NCBI GenBank assembly: GCA_900771165.1
Contig: CAAGMX010000273.1
Coordinates: 1 to 12,164, forward strand
From: Victivallales bacterium
GTDB taxonomy: Bacteria; Verrucomicrobiota; Lentisphaeria; Oligosphaerales; Oligosphaeraceae
Direction: 5' to 3'
DNA length: 12,164 nucleotides
Below the pieces are notes generated by a model. It did no database searches and had not been told where the DNA came from. It saw only the letters and a program-made list of their open reading frames with translations. Made by a program: the position numbers and the translations under genes. Positions within the stretch are counted from its first letter, which is position 1. Each line of letters starts with the position of its first letter. Of the stretch, positions 1 through 7,186 are shown one piece after another.

Positions 1-19
1 ACGTGTGCTCTTCCGATCT
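1..19. other. Illumina TruSeq adapter remnant (sequencing artefact)
   Basis: The first 19 bases, ACGTGTGCTCTTCCGATCT, equal the 3' end of the standard Illumina TruSeq read-2 adapter. They are not genomic. The genomic sequence starts at about base 20. The apparent GTG start at base 3 and the first six codons of the open frame come from the adapter and must not be annotated as protein. This also shows that the left edge of the window is a contig end. Confidence 0.96.
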
Positions 20-20
20 T

Positions 21-1103
21 GCCAACGGCCCATTCCTCTTCTTCTGCCTCTGGGGATGCCTCTACGCCATGGCCTACACCATCTTCGTCGTCCCCTTCAC
101 TGCCCTAGGATTCGAACTCTCCGACGACTACGAGGAACGCACGCGGGTCCTCTGCTGGAGACGCTATCTGGGACTCACCGGGCAGTTCTTCACCCCCCTT
201 GTATACACGTTCAGCGTGAATCCCCGCCTCTTCAAGGACATCCAGCAGGGGGCCATCGTCACCTCCTCCGTGGCCGGCGCTGTCGTCATCCTTCTGGGCA
301 TCATGCCGGCCCTCTGCTGCAAGGAGAACCCCCGGGGCCTGGCCACCCAGAAGAAACCCTCCGTCTTCACCTCCCTGAAGAGCGCCTTCGGAAACATCCC
401 CTTCCTTCTGCAACTGCTGGGACAGATGACCAACATCATCATCTGCGGGGCGGGAAGCGGCGTCGCCGGACTGCTGACTCTCCATTACATCTGCCGCGGA
501 GACGCCGAATTCAACGGCAAAATCCAATTCCTCACGGGGACCATGGGGTCGGTCGTCAGCATGTTCAGCCTCTTCTTCATGATTCGGCTGGCCAAACGGG
601 TGGGGAAACGCTCTGGATGGTTCACGGGCATGGCCATCAATATCCTGGCCTACCTGACGCTGATTTTCACCTATAACCCCAAGTGGCCTTACGCCCACCT
701 CTTCAGCATGGTCCTCATCTATCTCTCCAACCAAGGCTGCGGCCTGATGCTCGACTCCATGTGCTCCGACATCTGCGAATACGAGGAATACCGCACCGGG
801 CGGAGGGCGGAGGGCATTCTCTCGTCCCTCCGCGGATTCATCGCCAAAACCTCCAATGCCATCTGCGGAATCACCTGCGGCTTCACATTGAAATTCTGCG
901 GCTACAGCCCGGAGCTCCTCGCCCAGGGCGAAATCCCCTGGAATATCCTCATGAAAATGAAGACACTCTATATCACCCTCCCTATCCTGGGGCTGGTCGT
1001 CACCATGGCCATTTTCCTTTTCTACCCCTTAAGCAAGGAAAAAATGGCCGAAATCCACGCAGCGCTGGAAGAAAAACGCGAAAGGGAAAAGGCACAGGCA
1101 TAG
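21..1103 (+). CDS. GPH-family (MFS) sugar:cation symporter, 5' partial
   Basis: Inner-membrane permease of the glycoside-pentoside-hexuronide family (MelB/XynP type), expected to bring a glycoside, pentoside or hexuronide into the cell with a cation. About 360 residues are genomic. The family usually has 440-500, so roughly the first three membrane helices are lost at the contig end. Two GPH hallmarks are visible. One is the cytoplasmic loop ELSDDYEERTRV after the first helix present. The other is the segment SDICEYEEYRTGRRAEG followed by SLRGFIAK, the family's D-x-x-x-Y-x-x-x-x-TG-R-x-EG signature. About eight hydrophobic segments follow in family order. The C-terminus (PLSKEKMAEI, then a charged tail) is normal and the TAG stop is intact. 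Substrate cannot be told from sequence. No glycosidase lies in view; the missing upstream sequence may hold one. Confidence 0.9.
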   Translation, partial: ANGPFLFFCLWGCLYAMAYTIFVVPFTALGFELSDDYEERTRVLCWRRYLGLTGQFFTPLVYTFSVNPRLFKDIQQGAIVTSSVAGAVVILLGIMPALCCKENPRGLATQKKPSVFTSLKSAFGNIPFLLQLLGQMTNIIICGAGSGVAGLLTLHYICRGDAEFNGKIQFLTGTMGSVVSMFSLFFMIRLAKRVGKRSGWFTGMAINILAYLTLIFTYNPKWPYAHLFSMVLIYLSNQGCGLMLDSMCSDICEYEEYRTGRRAEGILSSLRGFIAKTSNAICGITCGFTLKFCGYSPELLAQGEIPWNILMKMKTLYITLPILGLVVTMAIFLFYPLSKEKMAEIHAALEEKREREKAQA

Positions 1104-1494
1104 TCCCCGGGACCGCCCCCCCCATGGCCTTCCCCATGGCCTGGGAAACCATCCCGCCAACGGCGCCGCCCAGGGGGGCGACAATGCCCGAAACCATGCC
1201 CAGACCCACCCCCATGTTGGTCAACTGGCCCAAAGCCTGGTTCCCGGCCATGCGCTTCGCCACATCGAAGCCACGCTCGTCCTGATACGTATACCCCTCT
1301 ACCTGGCGCTTCCGGGCAATCCCCTCCGCCTCGATGACCATCCTCCGGGCGGCGGTCTGCTGTTCGATGCCCCCACCTACTGGCGAAGCCTGGCCTTGGC
1401 GACCTCCGCATATTGCCGGAAATGCAGCGACTTGAACCGCTGGTAGTCCCGGTTCTCCTCGGGCTTGACCACGCCGGTTACAAAGAAACGCTGA
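1104..1494 (-). pseudogene. SPFH/band 7 (YdjI-like) protein, internal fragment with frameshift
   Basis: Two minus-strand frames join into one recognisable protein piece. The first, from about 1494 to 1380, reads FVTGVVKPEENRDYQRFK and ends ...VAKARLRQ at an in-frame TAG (1379-1377). A shift at the C-run at 1370-1374 then brings in the second, IEQQTAARRMVIEAEGIARK, then EGYTYQDERGFDVAKRMAG and a Gly/Met-rich run. This is the C-terminal part of the bacterial SPFH family often named 'virion core protein-like' (YdjI): helical segment, YTYQ-ER-FDV motif, then Gly-Met-rich tail. The roughly 200-residue SPFH domain is absent, and the tail runs without a stop into the antisense of the transporter, so the usual C-terminal zinc ribbon is also missing. 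Both ends gone, plus a stop and a frameshift, indicate a gene remnant. A sequencing error could explain the frameshift but not the missing ends. Confidence 0.72.
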
Positions 1495-1648
1495 TTTTTT
1501 TGCGTGATTCCGCAAGAAAATCAGGGATCCAGAGGCCGAAATGTCAATACAATGTCGCAATTCGCCGATTTTTAGTGTCAAAAAGACTGGAAGTTCACAA
1601 ATAAACCCGCCGGGGGTTCCCGCTCCGCTCCCGTCTATCGATCCTCCC

Positions 1649-1665
1649 ACCCCGGCAAGCGGGGT
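1649..1665. repeat. GC hairpin, copy 1 of CCCCG-CAAG-CGGGG element
   Basis: ACCCCG (1649-1654) pairs with CGGGGT (1660-1665) across the loop GCAAG. The same core, CCCCG..CAAG..CGGGG, recurs 37 bases further on. No T-run follows, so this is not a typical intrinsic terminator. It may be a small intergenic repeat. Confidence 0.5.
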
Positions 1666-1685
1666 TCAGGAGGATGCCCCCTGTG

Positions 1686-1703
1686 TCCCCCGCAAGCGGG
1701 GGA
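1686..1703. repeat. GC hairpin, copy 2, perfect 18-bp palindrome
   Basis: TCCCCCGC (1686-1693) and GCGGGGGA (1696-1703) are exact reverse complements around AA. It shares the CCCCG-CAAG-CGGGG core with the hairpin at 1649-1665. No T-run follows on either strand. Confidence 0.55.
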
Positions 1704-1938
1704 GTGTCCCGCCAATCGTGTTCCGGGATAATCTTGTTCCCCCCAGGGGTTCCCTGCCGGGGTTCTGGGGGGGGGAGGGTAATAGCGCCACAGACGAGGG
1801 CGTCCCCCGTATTTGGTGCTACACCTTCCCCCTAGCCCAAGTTCCGCACTTTTGGGCCTATCCGTGCGAAAAGGCGCAACAGAAATTTTCGATCTCCCTG
1901 TTTTCAGCGGGGAGGCAGGGGAGGATTTTTGCGGTTGT

Positions 1939-2622
1939 TCAGCCGTTTTCGGCGGGGGGATTTTGGGGGAAGGCGGCCATCATTTCCTGGGGGGTAGTGG
2001 CCTCCCGGAGGGTCTGGAGGAATTCTTTTTGGGTGGCAAGCTGGCAGAGTTGGGCGAGGATAAAGAGATGTTCCTCGGGGTTGGGGGAGCAGAGGAGGAA
2101 GAAGAGGTCGGTGGGGATGCCGGAGGGTTCTCCGAAGAAGACGGGGGATTGGCTGCGGGCCACGGCCAGGAAGGGTTCCTGGCAGGAATATTCGTCCCGT
2201 GTCAGGGGGTGGACCAGGGCGATGCCTTCGGCCATGGCGGTGGAGGAGAGGTCTTCCCGTTTTCGGAGGGACTCCAGGAATTCGGCGGGGTCGTAGAGGA
2301 GTCCGGCGTTTTCGGCCAGGGCGGTGAGTGCCTTGAGGATGGCGGGTTTGGTTCTGCCGGGGAGTGCGGGGTCCATGGTTTCCGGGCGGCAGTAGTCCAG
2401 GAGGGATTTTCCGGTGTGGGCTGGGGCGGGAGGCGGGGGGAGGGTGATGCGGCGAATCAGGCGATGGGAGTACCAGGCATCCACCTCCTCGGGATCAAAG
2501 AGCATGCGGCTGCCTTGCTGCACACAGGGGAGTTCTCCGGCGGTGACCAGGGTGCGCACCTCCTTTTCCTCCAGATTAAGGAAGGCGGCGGTTTCTTCCA
2601 GATTCCACAGGCGGATGGACAT
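1939..2622 (-). CDS. HTH (excisionase/MerR-like) - PTS EIIA fusion regulator
   Basis: 227 residues. Residues 6-52 form an HTH_17 (excisionase-type winged helix) domain: NLEETAAFLNLEEKEVRTLV, then GELPCVQQGSRMLFDPEEVDAW. Residues 60-72 are a Pro-rich linker. Residues about 76-215 are a PTS EIIA domain of the fructose/nitrogen (PtsN) class. The His phosphorylated by HPr/NPr in the family is His138 (AEGIALVHPL; G is usual after His, here P). His185 (PEEHLFILAQL) matches the second conserved His. The likely role is a cytoplasmic DNA-binding protein whose activity depends on EIIA phosphorylation; no EIIB/EIIC partner is in view, so a transport role is unlikely. It is the last gene of the minus-strand cluster, 11 bases after the phosphoesterase stop. 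The ATG at 2622 begins exactly at the HTH domain; upstream in-frame sequence is antisense-like. No Shine-Dalgarno is visible. Confidence 0.88.
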   Translation of the reverse strand: MSIRLWNLEETAAFLNLEEKEVRTLVTAGELPCVQQGSRMLFDPEEVDAWYSHRLIRRITLPPPPAPAHTGKSLLDYCRPETMDPALPGRTKPAILKALTALAENAGLLYDPAEFLESLRKREDLSSTAMAEGIALVHPLTRDEYSCQEPFLAVARSQSPVFFGEPSGIPTDLFFLLCSPNPEEHLFILAQLCQLATQKEFLQTLREATTPQEMMAAFPQNPPAENG

Positions 2623-2633
2623 GGCGGGGTGGG

Positions 2634-3686
2634 CTAGGGGAGTTGTTTTCCCTGGCTGAGGGCGTAGCGCAGGGCGAATTGCATCAGTCTTCGGGTGAGC
2701 TCGGGGGACTGGGCATCCAGGGTGGAGTCCTCCCGCAGGGGGGCGGGGGGGAGGGTGGAGAGCTCTTCCTGCTGGAAGGAAGTCACCAGTCGGAGTCCGT
2801 CCTGGTAGGGTTCCGGGATTTCGGCCCTGAGGAATTTGGAGACGGGCTGGTAGGGGCCTTCGGGGGTTTGTTCCCAATCCTGGGCGATGACGCAGTCGGA
2901 GTAGAAGCGGAGGACTTTGAAGGCGGGGCGGTGGCTGCGTCCGGTGGAGGGGGCCACCCACTGGCGCCAGTGGCCGTGGAGGAATTCCAGGTTCAGGTGG
3001 AAGTGTCCGCCCAGGGCCAGGAAGACCTGGGGTGTCTGGGAGAGGAGGGCGGAGATTTGGGGGGCATCCAGGGTGGAGGGGGGCTCCACGGGTTCGTGCT
3101 GGAGATAGATGACGGGGCGGGTGCCGGCGGCCTTCAGTTCCTTCTGGAGCCACTGAAGGGTTTCGGGATCGTGGAGGGAGCATCCGTTGGATTTTCCGGC
3201 GGCATCGGCGGCGGCGGCCACAAAGCGGAAGCCTCCCAGGGTGAAGGCGAATTTGGAGGAGCCGAAGACCTGGTGGAATCCCTGGGGCCAGTTGTCTCCC
3301 GGGAGGACGATGGCTGGCAGATCGTCCCCCAGGGTCTGGCGGAGGAAGTCCTGGAAGGCGCGCTGTCGGCTCACGCCGTCTTTTCCCCAGCCCCAGTTAT
3401 CCCCGGTGAAGAGGACGGCCATGGGGCAGACTTCGGTGCGGATTTGCTGGAGGATGGCCTGGAGGCTGTCCCGGCCGGCGGCGTTTTCCACATGGGTATC
3501 GGAGAGCCAGGCCAGCTGGAAGAGGGGGCGGTCCCGTCGGAGGGCCCAGGGGGGTGCGGGGTCCTGGTATTTCACCTCGTAGCGTTTGGCCATTTCAAAG
3601 AAGCCCTGCCGGGCCTCTCCCAGTTCCTGGGCGGCGAGGGGGAGGAGTGCGGTGGCGAGGGCGAGAAGGAGACAGCGGGATTTCAT
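2634..3686 (-). CDS. Exported calcineurin-like metallophosphoesterase
   Basis: 350 residues with a signal peptide at 1-19 (hydrophobic core, then LPLAAQ), so it acts outside the cytoplasm. The metallophosphoesterase motifs occur in order: D63-x-H65 in LAWLSDTHVE, GDN at 95-97 (FTGDNWGW), a second block LPGDNW at 129-133, H197 in YLQHEP, and GGHFH at 226-230. These are the metal ligands of the purple-acid/Icc-type calcineurin fold. The usual GNHD/E block appears as GDNW, so the catalytic His of that block is replaced by Trp (W133). Family members cleave phosphomonoesters, phosphodiesters or nucleotides; the substrate here is unknown. The ATG overlaps the stop of the upstream TPR gene as ATGA and is preceded by AGGAGG at 7 bases' spacing, so the start is well supported. 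The C-terminal 100 residues match no domain I recognise. Confidence 0.87.
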   Translation of the reverse strand: MKSRCLLLALATALLPLAAQELGEARQGFFEMAKRYEVKYQDPAPPWALRRDRPLFQLAWLSDTHVENAAGRDSLQAILQQIRTEVCPMAVLFTGDNWGWGKDGVSRQRAFQDFLRQTLGDDLPAIVLPGDNWPQGFHQVFGSSKFAFTLGGFRFVAAAADAAGKSNGCSLHDPETLQWLQKELKAAGTRPVIYLQHEPVEPPSTLDAPQISALLSQTPQVFLALGGHFHLNLEFLHGHWRQWVAPSTGRSHRPAFKVLRFYSDCVIAQDWEQTPEGPYQPVSKFLRAEIPEPYQDGLRLVTSFQQEELSTLPPAPLREDSTLDAQSPELTRRLMQFALRYALSQGKQLP

Positions 3687-6166
3687 GGGGCGACCTCCTG
3701 GGGGGCGGGTGTGGTTCCGTGGGAGAGGGCTTCTTCCAGGCGGGGATCGGGTTCCATGCCGTTCTGGATGGCCTGGCGATACCATTGGAGGGCCTGCTGG
3801 CGTTCCTTTCGGGCCAGCAGTTCCAGGGCGGTGCGGTGGGCCGGATTTTTCCGGGCTTCCAGTTCCCATTCCGAGGCCCGGGTGAGTCCCACCATGGCCA
3901 GATTGAAGGCGGCTTCGCCGTCCTGGGGAGCCAGGGCCAGGGCCTTTTGCAGCTGGACTGTGGCGGCTTCCCGCCATCCCATGGTGGCCAGGGCCACGCC
4001 GAAGAGCCGTGCGGTGCGGGGATCCTGGGGGGTGAGGGCGGTGCAGCGGGCCATGGTGGCCAGGGCCCATTCGGGCTGTTTCAGCTGGAGCTGGGCGAAT
4101 CCCAGGGCCAGGAGCACATCGGGGTCATCGGGGTTTTGGCGCATGGCGGCGGCGAGATAGCCCGAGGCCTCGGCGTCATCTCCGGCGGCGGAGGCCAGGA
4201 GGCCCTGGCGTTTCAGGGCCAGGAAATTCTCCGGCTGGAGCTGGAGGGCCTGGGCGTAGTTCCAGCGGGCGGCCTCGGTCTTGCCCTGCTGCTCGGCTTC
4301 GGCGCCCTGGCGCAGGAAGCCCTTCAGGAGCACCTGATCCGTGGCGGAGAGTCCGGTGCCGGTGCCCGGGGCGGTCTCTTCGGGGCGGGGCAGGACCACG
4401 GCCACCGAGGGGGCGGGGGCGGCGAGGGAGGGAGAGGCCCCGGCGGGGAGCTGGGGGGGCTGGGCGGTCCGGAGGGCCTCCAGCTCCTTTTCCAGGTTCT
4501 GGCGTTCCACGGTGCGGCGCACCAGGGCGGATTCCAATTCCCCCTGGCGAAGCTGGGCGGCCTCCAGGGCCTGCTGCAATTCCTGAATCCGGGCATCCTG
4601 CCGTTCGGCGGAGGCGGGGGCTCCCTTTTCCTCCTGGAGGCGGGCGAGTTTCTGTTCCGCATCCTGGCGGGCGGATTCCGCCAGGGACAGGCGTTCCCGA
4701 AGCTGGCGGCATTCCTCCCGGGTGGCTTCCTCCCGCCTGACGGCTTCCTCCCATTCCGCCTGACTGTCCTTGGCATTGGACATGAGGCCCTCCGCCGCCT
4801 GGCTGGCGGCCCGGAGCTGACGCAATTCCTGACGGGCGCTTTCCCGGGCGGCCTGGCTTTCCGCCAGACGCTCCCCCTGGCTCCGGAGGGATTCCTCTCC
4901 CTGGCGGAGCCGCTCCCGGCATTCCCGGGCCTCCTTTTCCAGCTCCTCGATGCGGGCCTCCCGCTGCCGCAGGATGGCTTCCTGGGAGGCCAGCAGTTCC
5001 TTCTGGGCCGCCAGGGATTCCTGGAGGCGGGAGGACTGGTCGGAGAGTTCCTGGCGTTCCTGCTGGAGTCTGCTGACGGACTTCAGCTGGTCGGTGACGG
5101 CCTCCGCATGGGTGCGGGAACGGGCCCGTTCCTCTTCCAGGGCCTGGCTCAGGCGGGTGACGGCCTCCTCGGCCTGGGTGAGCCGGCGCTGATGGTTCAG
5201 CAGTTCCATCTGGAGGGACTGGCACTGTTCCTCCCGGGCCAGGAGCTGGGTCCTCAACTTCTGGTATTCCTGGGCGTTTTCGGTGAGATTTGCCTGCTGG
5301 CGGCTGAGTTCGGCATTGGCCTTTTCCTGGGCCTGGAGGGAGAGGCGGAGCTTGTTCCGTTCCAGTTCCCACTCCTCCTTCTGGCGGAGGAGGGTTTCCC
5401 GTTCCTGGCGGAGGCTGGCTTCCCGTTCCTCGGCCTGGCGCCGCCACTGGGTTTCCCTTTGGCTTTGGGCCAGCAGATCATCCCGGGCGGCGGCCACCTG
5501 TTCCAGCAGCCGTCCGGTGCGGGCGAGTTCCTCCTGGGCCCGCTGGAGCTGTCCCGTCAGTTCTTCCCATCGGCCCAAGCGGGGATCTGGGGTGCGGGCC
5601 TTCTGGAGGGCCTGCTGCTGGTCTTCCAGCTGTGCGGTGAGGGTTCGGACCTGGGCCATGAGGGTTTCCCGGTCCTTGCGGAGGATTTCCAGATTTTCCT
5701 GGGCGGCGGCGTTGGCGGCGGCTTCGGCCCGGGCCCGATCCAGGGCCTGGCGATTTCGCTCCCCCTCGGTCTCCAATCGCTGGATTTTCTCCTGGAGCAG
5801 CTGATTTTCCCGAGTCTGGCGGTTCAGATCCTGGAAGAGCTCCTCCTTGGTGAGATATTCCATGTTCTGGCTGTTGGTCGCCTTGATCTCCTGAATCTTC
5901 TTCCGGCAGTAGTCCACCCGGTAGCGGATCAGGGAGACATTCCAGTCCGGATAGCGGGCCTGGACCTTCAGGAAGATCTCCAGGGCCTTTTCGTAGCCGT
6001 GGAGGGCCGCCAGATCCGCCTGGGAGGCCAGGGACTGGTCCGCCTGGGTCATGGCCTCGTATCCGCCCATCCAGAGGCGGCGTGCCGGATCCGGCTCTGT
6101 GGCGGACAGGGGGAGGGCGAGGGCCAGAACCAGCAGGAGGCAGAGGAGAGGCGTGGCTTTGGGCAT
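3683..6166 (-). CDS. Exported long coiled-coil protein with C-terminal TPR repeats
   Basis: 827 residues. Residues 1-22 are a signal peptide (basic start, long Leu/Ala core, LPLSAT). Residues about 30-75 form a short TPR-like helical pair (GYEKALEIFLKVQARYPDW). Residues about 105-570 are an almost unbroken coiled coil rich in Q, E, R, L and A with heptad Leu spacing. A Pro/Ala linker (about 570-605) leads to at least four TPR units at about 612-760 (for example KTEAARWNYAQALQLQPENF and REAATVQLQKALALAPQDGE). A last helical segment ends in a Pro-rich tail. Likely a periplasmic or envelope scaffold holding partner proteins; no catalytic motif is seen. It starts 51 bases after the PNP-fold gene, and its stop overlaps the phosphoesterase start, so those two exported proteins are probably made together. 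The leader is C-rich with no Shine-Dalgarno. Distant resemblance to YbgF/CpoB organisation (coiled coil then TPR) is possible, but this protein is far longer. Confidence 0.88.
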   Translation of the reverse strand: MPKATPLLCLLLVLALALPLSATEPDPARRLWMGGYEAMTQADQSLASQADLAALHGYEKALEIFLKVQARYPDWNVSLIRYRVDYCRKKIQEIKATNSQNMEYLTKEELFQDLNRQTRENQLLQEKIQRLETEGERNRQALDRARAEAAANAAAQENLEILRKDRETLMAQVRTLTAQLEDQQQALQKARTPDPRLGRWEELTGQLQRAQEELARTGRLLEQVAAARDDLLAQSQRETQWRRQAEEREASLRQERETLLRQKEEWELERNKLRLSLQAQEKANAELSRQQANLTENAQEYQKLRTQLLAREEQCQSLQMELLNHQRRLTQAEEAVTRLSQALEEERARSRTHAEAVTDQLKSVSRLQQERQELSDQSSRLQESLAAQKELLASQEAILRQREARIEELEKEARECRERLRQGEESLRSQGERLAESQAARESARQELRQLRAASQAAEGLMSNAKDSQAEWEEAVRREEATREECRQLRERLSLAESARQDAEQKLARLQEEKGAPASAERQDARIQELQQALEAAQLRQGELESALVRRTVERQNLEKELEALRTAQPPQLPAGASPSLAAPAPSVAVVLPRPEETAPGTGTGLSATDQVLLKGFLRQGAEAEQQGKTEAARWNYAQALQLQPENFLALKRQGLLASAAGDDAEASGYLAAAMRQNPDDPDVLLALGFAQLQLKQPEWALATMARCTALTPQDPRTARLFGVALATMGWREAATVQLQKALALAPQDGEAAFNLAMVGLTRASEWELEARKNPAHRTALELLARKERQQALQWYRQAIQNGMEPDPRLEEALSHGTTPAPQEVAP
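3694..3699 (-). promoter_or_regulatory. Shine-Dalgarno AGGAGG for the phosphoesterase gene
   Basis: AGGAGG on the minus strand lies 7 bases before the ATG at 3686, inside the end of the upstream TPR gene. With the ATGA overlap it suggests coupled translation. It is the only strong ribosome binding site seen in the window. Confidence 0.7.
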
Positions 6167-6217
6167 AGGGGGGGGAGGAAGAAGGGGTCGGGGGGGCGGT
6201 TCGGGGGAGGCGGTCAG

Positions 6218-7186
6218 TCAGCCCTCCCTGGGGCGCAGGAAGGCCTTCAGGGGGGAGGACCGGGTGGCGCTGCGCCGGATGCTGTCCCGGAGCAGTTCAT
6301 CGGCATCGGTTTCCGGGAGGAGATTTTCCCCGTATCCCCGGGCGGCGTCGGCCATTTCCCGGATTGCCCGCCGGAGTCCCTGGGTCAGCTGGCGGGAGCA
6401 CAGGCGGCTGGTTTCCAGCATATCCTCCCGCTGGAAATGGCTTCGGGTGCCGGGGAGGAGCTGGATGCCGGCCAGGGCCAGGGCGGAGACCCGGCATCCC
6501 CAGGCGTGGGCGAGGATAAGGTGGAGGACCAGATCGTGTCCCAGGAAATCTCCGCCGTCCCGCCGGGTGCGGTTCGCCTCGGCGGCGGTGGGTAGTTGGA
6601 AACCGGGGAGTCCGTGGTAGGTGCAGAGCCGGGGGGGATCTCCGTATTCCGCCAGGGCGTTGAGGACTTCGGCGTTCTGGATTTGGTTCAGGGCGTCGGA
6701 GAGATTGGGGCAGGGGGTGGGGAGGAGGCCGTGGAGTCCTTCCAGAGGGGAGAAGGAGAAATCGCTGATGAAATCGGTGAGTATGCCCCATTTTCCGGTT
6801 TTGAAATCCGGGGAGAGGCTCACTGCCGTATCCAGGAAGAGGTGGTTGGGGATGCCCAGGGAGGCGGCCAGGGCGGTGGGGAAGAGGGCCATGCGGTGTC
6901 CGAAGCCTTCGGCCACCCGGCGGTTGCCGGTGGCGGCCAGCACGGGGACATCCTGGCAGCGGCCCACCAGGAAGGCGGGCTGTGCGCCGTCCAGATTGGG
7001 GTCGGGGGGCAGTTCCGGGAGAAGATCTGTCCAGGGGATGAATTCCGGGGGTTGGTCGAAGAGCTCCCGGAGGGTGTATTCGGCCCCGAAATGGAGGTAG
7101 TAGTCCGGCGGGGTTTCCTGGGGGAAATGGGGGGTCATGGCCTGGGCGGCGCGCTGGAGGAGCAGAGGGAAGTCGGCGTCAGTCAT
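6218..7186 (-). CDS. Divergent purine nucleoside phosphorylase-fold protein
   Basis: 322 residues, cytoplasmic, no signal peptide. The order of blocks follows trimeric PNP/MTAP (PNP_UDP_1): an N-terminal strand-loop at 30-37, ATGNRRVAEGFGHRMALFPT at 85-104, ALAASLGIPNHLFLDTAVSL at 105-124, SPDFKTGKWGILTDFISD (the NP-F-PGDLMLI-DHIN block of PNP), YHGLPGFQLPTAAEA at 190-204 (the GLPGPSYETPAE block) and HAWGCRVSALALAG. Classical active-site residues look changed: GSGLG becomes FGAEY, the R-x-H of the GRxHxYEG block becomes N-x-R, the Asn of NAAGG becomes Thr, E201 becomes Q197, and the Met and Asn of VGMS and ITN are absent. Either the substrate differs or catalysis is lost. The alignment was made by eye. 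The ATG overlaps the upstream permease stop as ATGA, fixing the start. The C-terminal 60 residues are Arg-rich and unassigned. Confidence 0.75.
   Translation of the reverse strand: MTDADFPLLLQRAAQAMTPHFPQETPPDYYLHFGAEYTLRELFDQPPEFIPWTDLLPELPPDPNLDGAQPAFLVGRCQDVPVLAATGNRRVAEGFGHRMALFPTALAASLGIPNHLFLDTAVSLSPDFKTGKWGILTDFISDFSFSPLEGLHGLLPTPCPNLSDALNQIQNAEVLNALAEYGDPPRLCTYHGLPGFQLPTAAEANRTRRDGGDFLGHDLVLHLILAHAWGCRVSALALAGIQLLPGTRSHFQREDMLETSRLCSRQLTQGLRRAIREMADAARGYGENLLPETDADELLRDSIRRSATRSSPLKAFLRPREG

Larger units (their letters stand above)
1495..1938. other. Non-coding stretch between SPFH remnant and minus-strand operon end
   Basis: No convincing gene is seen on either strand. The part at 1495-1605 is A/T-richer than its surroundings. 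On the minus strand it holds a perfect TTGACA (1547-1542), but with only a poor -10 match 17-18 bases on; if real, this would be the old promoter of the SPFH remnant. The part at 1605-1800 is GC-rich and carries two related hairpins and four copies of GGGGTTC (1613, 1661, 1746, 1759). The five-gene operon ends at 1939, and no stem followed by a U-run is evident just beyond it. The open frames here have unlikely composition and no recognisable motif. Confidence 0.6.

Noticed and set aside
1649..1703. The two GC hairpins as a CRISPR array
   Set aside because: Only two short, non-identical palindromes with no regular spacers and no cas gene.
1943..1954. GCCGTTTTCGGC hairpin as operon terminator
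   Set aside because: It lies inside the last codons of the HTH-EIIA gene, has only a four-pair stem and no U-run after it.
1541..2296. A 251-codon plus-strand frame crossing the intergenic region
   Set aside because: It crosses the GC hairpins and the antisense of the HTH-EIIA gene, has no domain and shadow-like composition.
2633..2643. Longer N-terminal extension of the HTH-EIIA protein (up to 3183)
   Set aside because: The extension is Pro/Arg-rich, overlaps the phosphoesterase gene in another frame, and the HTH domain begins right at the ATG at 2622.
1813..4160. Plus-strand frames of 274 and 505 codons
   Set aside because: Gly/Glu-rich antisense shadows of the HTH-EIIA and phosphoesterase genes, which have clear motifs on the minus strand.
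4176..5447. A 423-codon minus-strand frame inside the TPR gene
   Set aside because: Pro/Gly/Arg-rich frame-shifted shadow of the true gene, with no start context and no recognisable motif.
3554..6595. A 1013-codon open frame on the plus strand
   Set aside because: It lies opposite the coiled-coil/TPR gene and the start of the PNP-fold gene. Its product is a monotonous Gly/Leu/Phe/Gln mix with no domain, as expected for the complement of GC-rich Ala/Glu/Gln/Leu codons. The opposite strand has clear signal peptide, coiled coil and TPRs.
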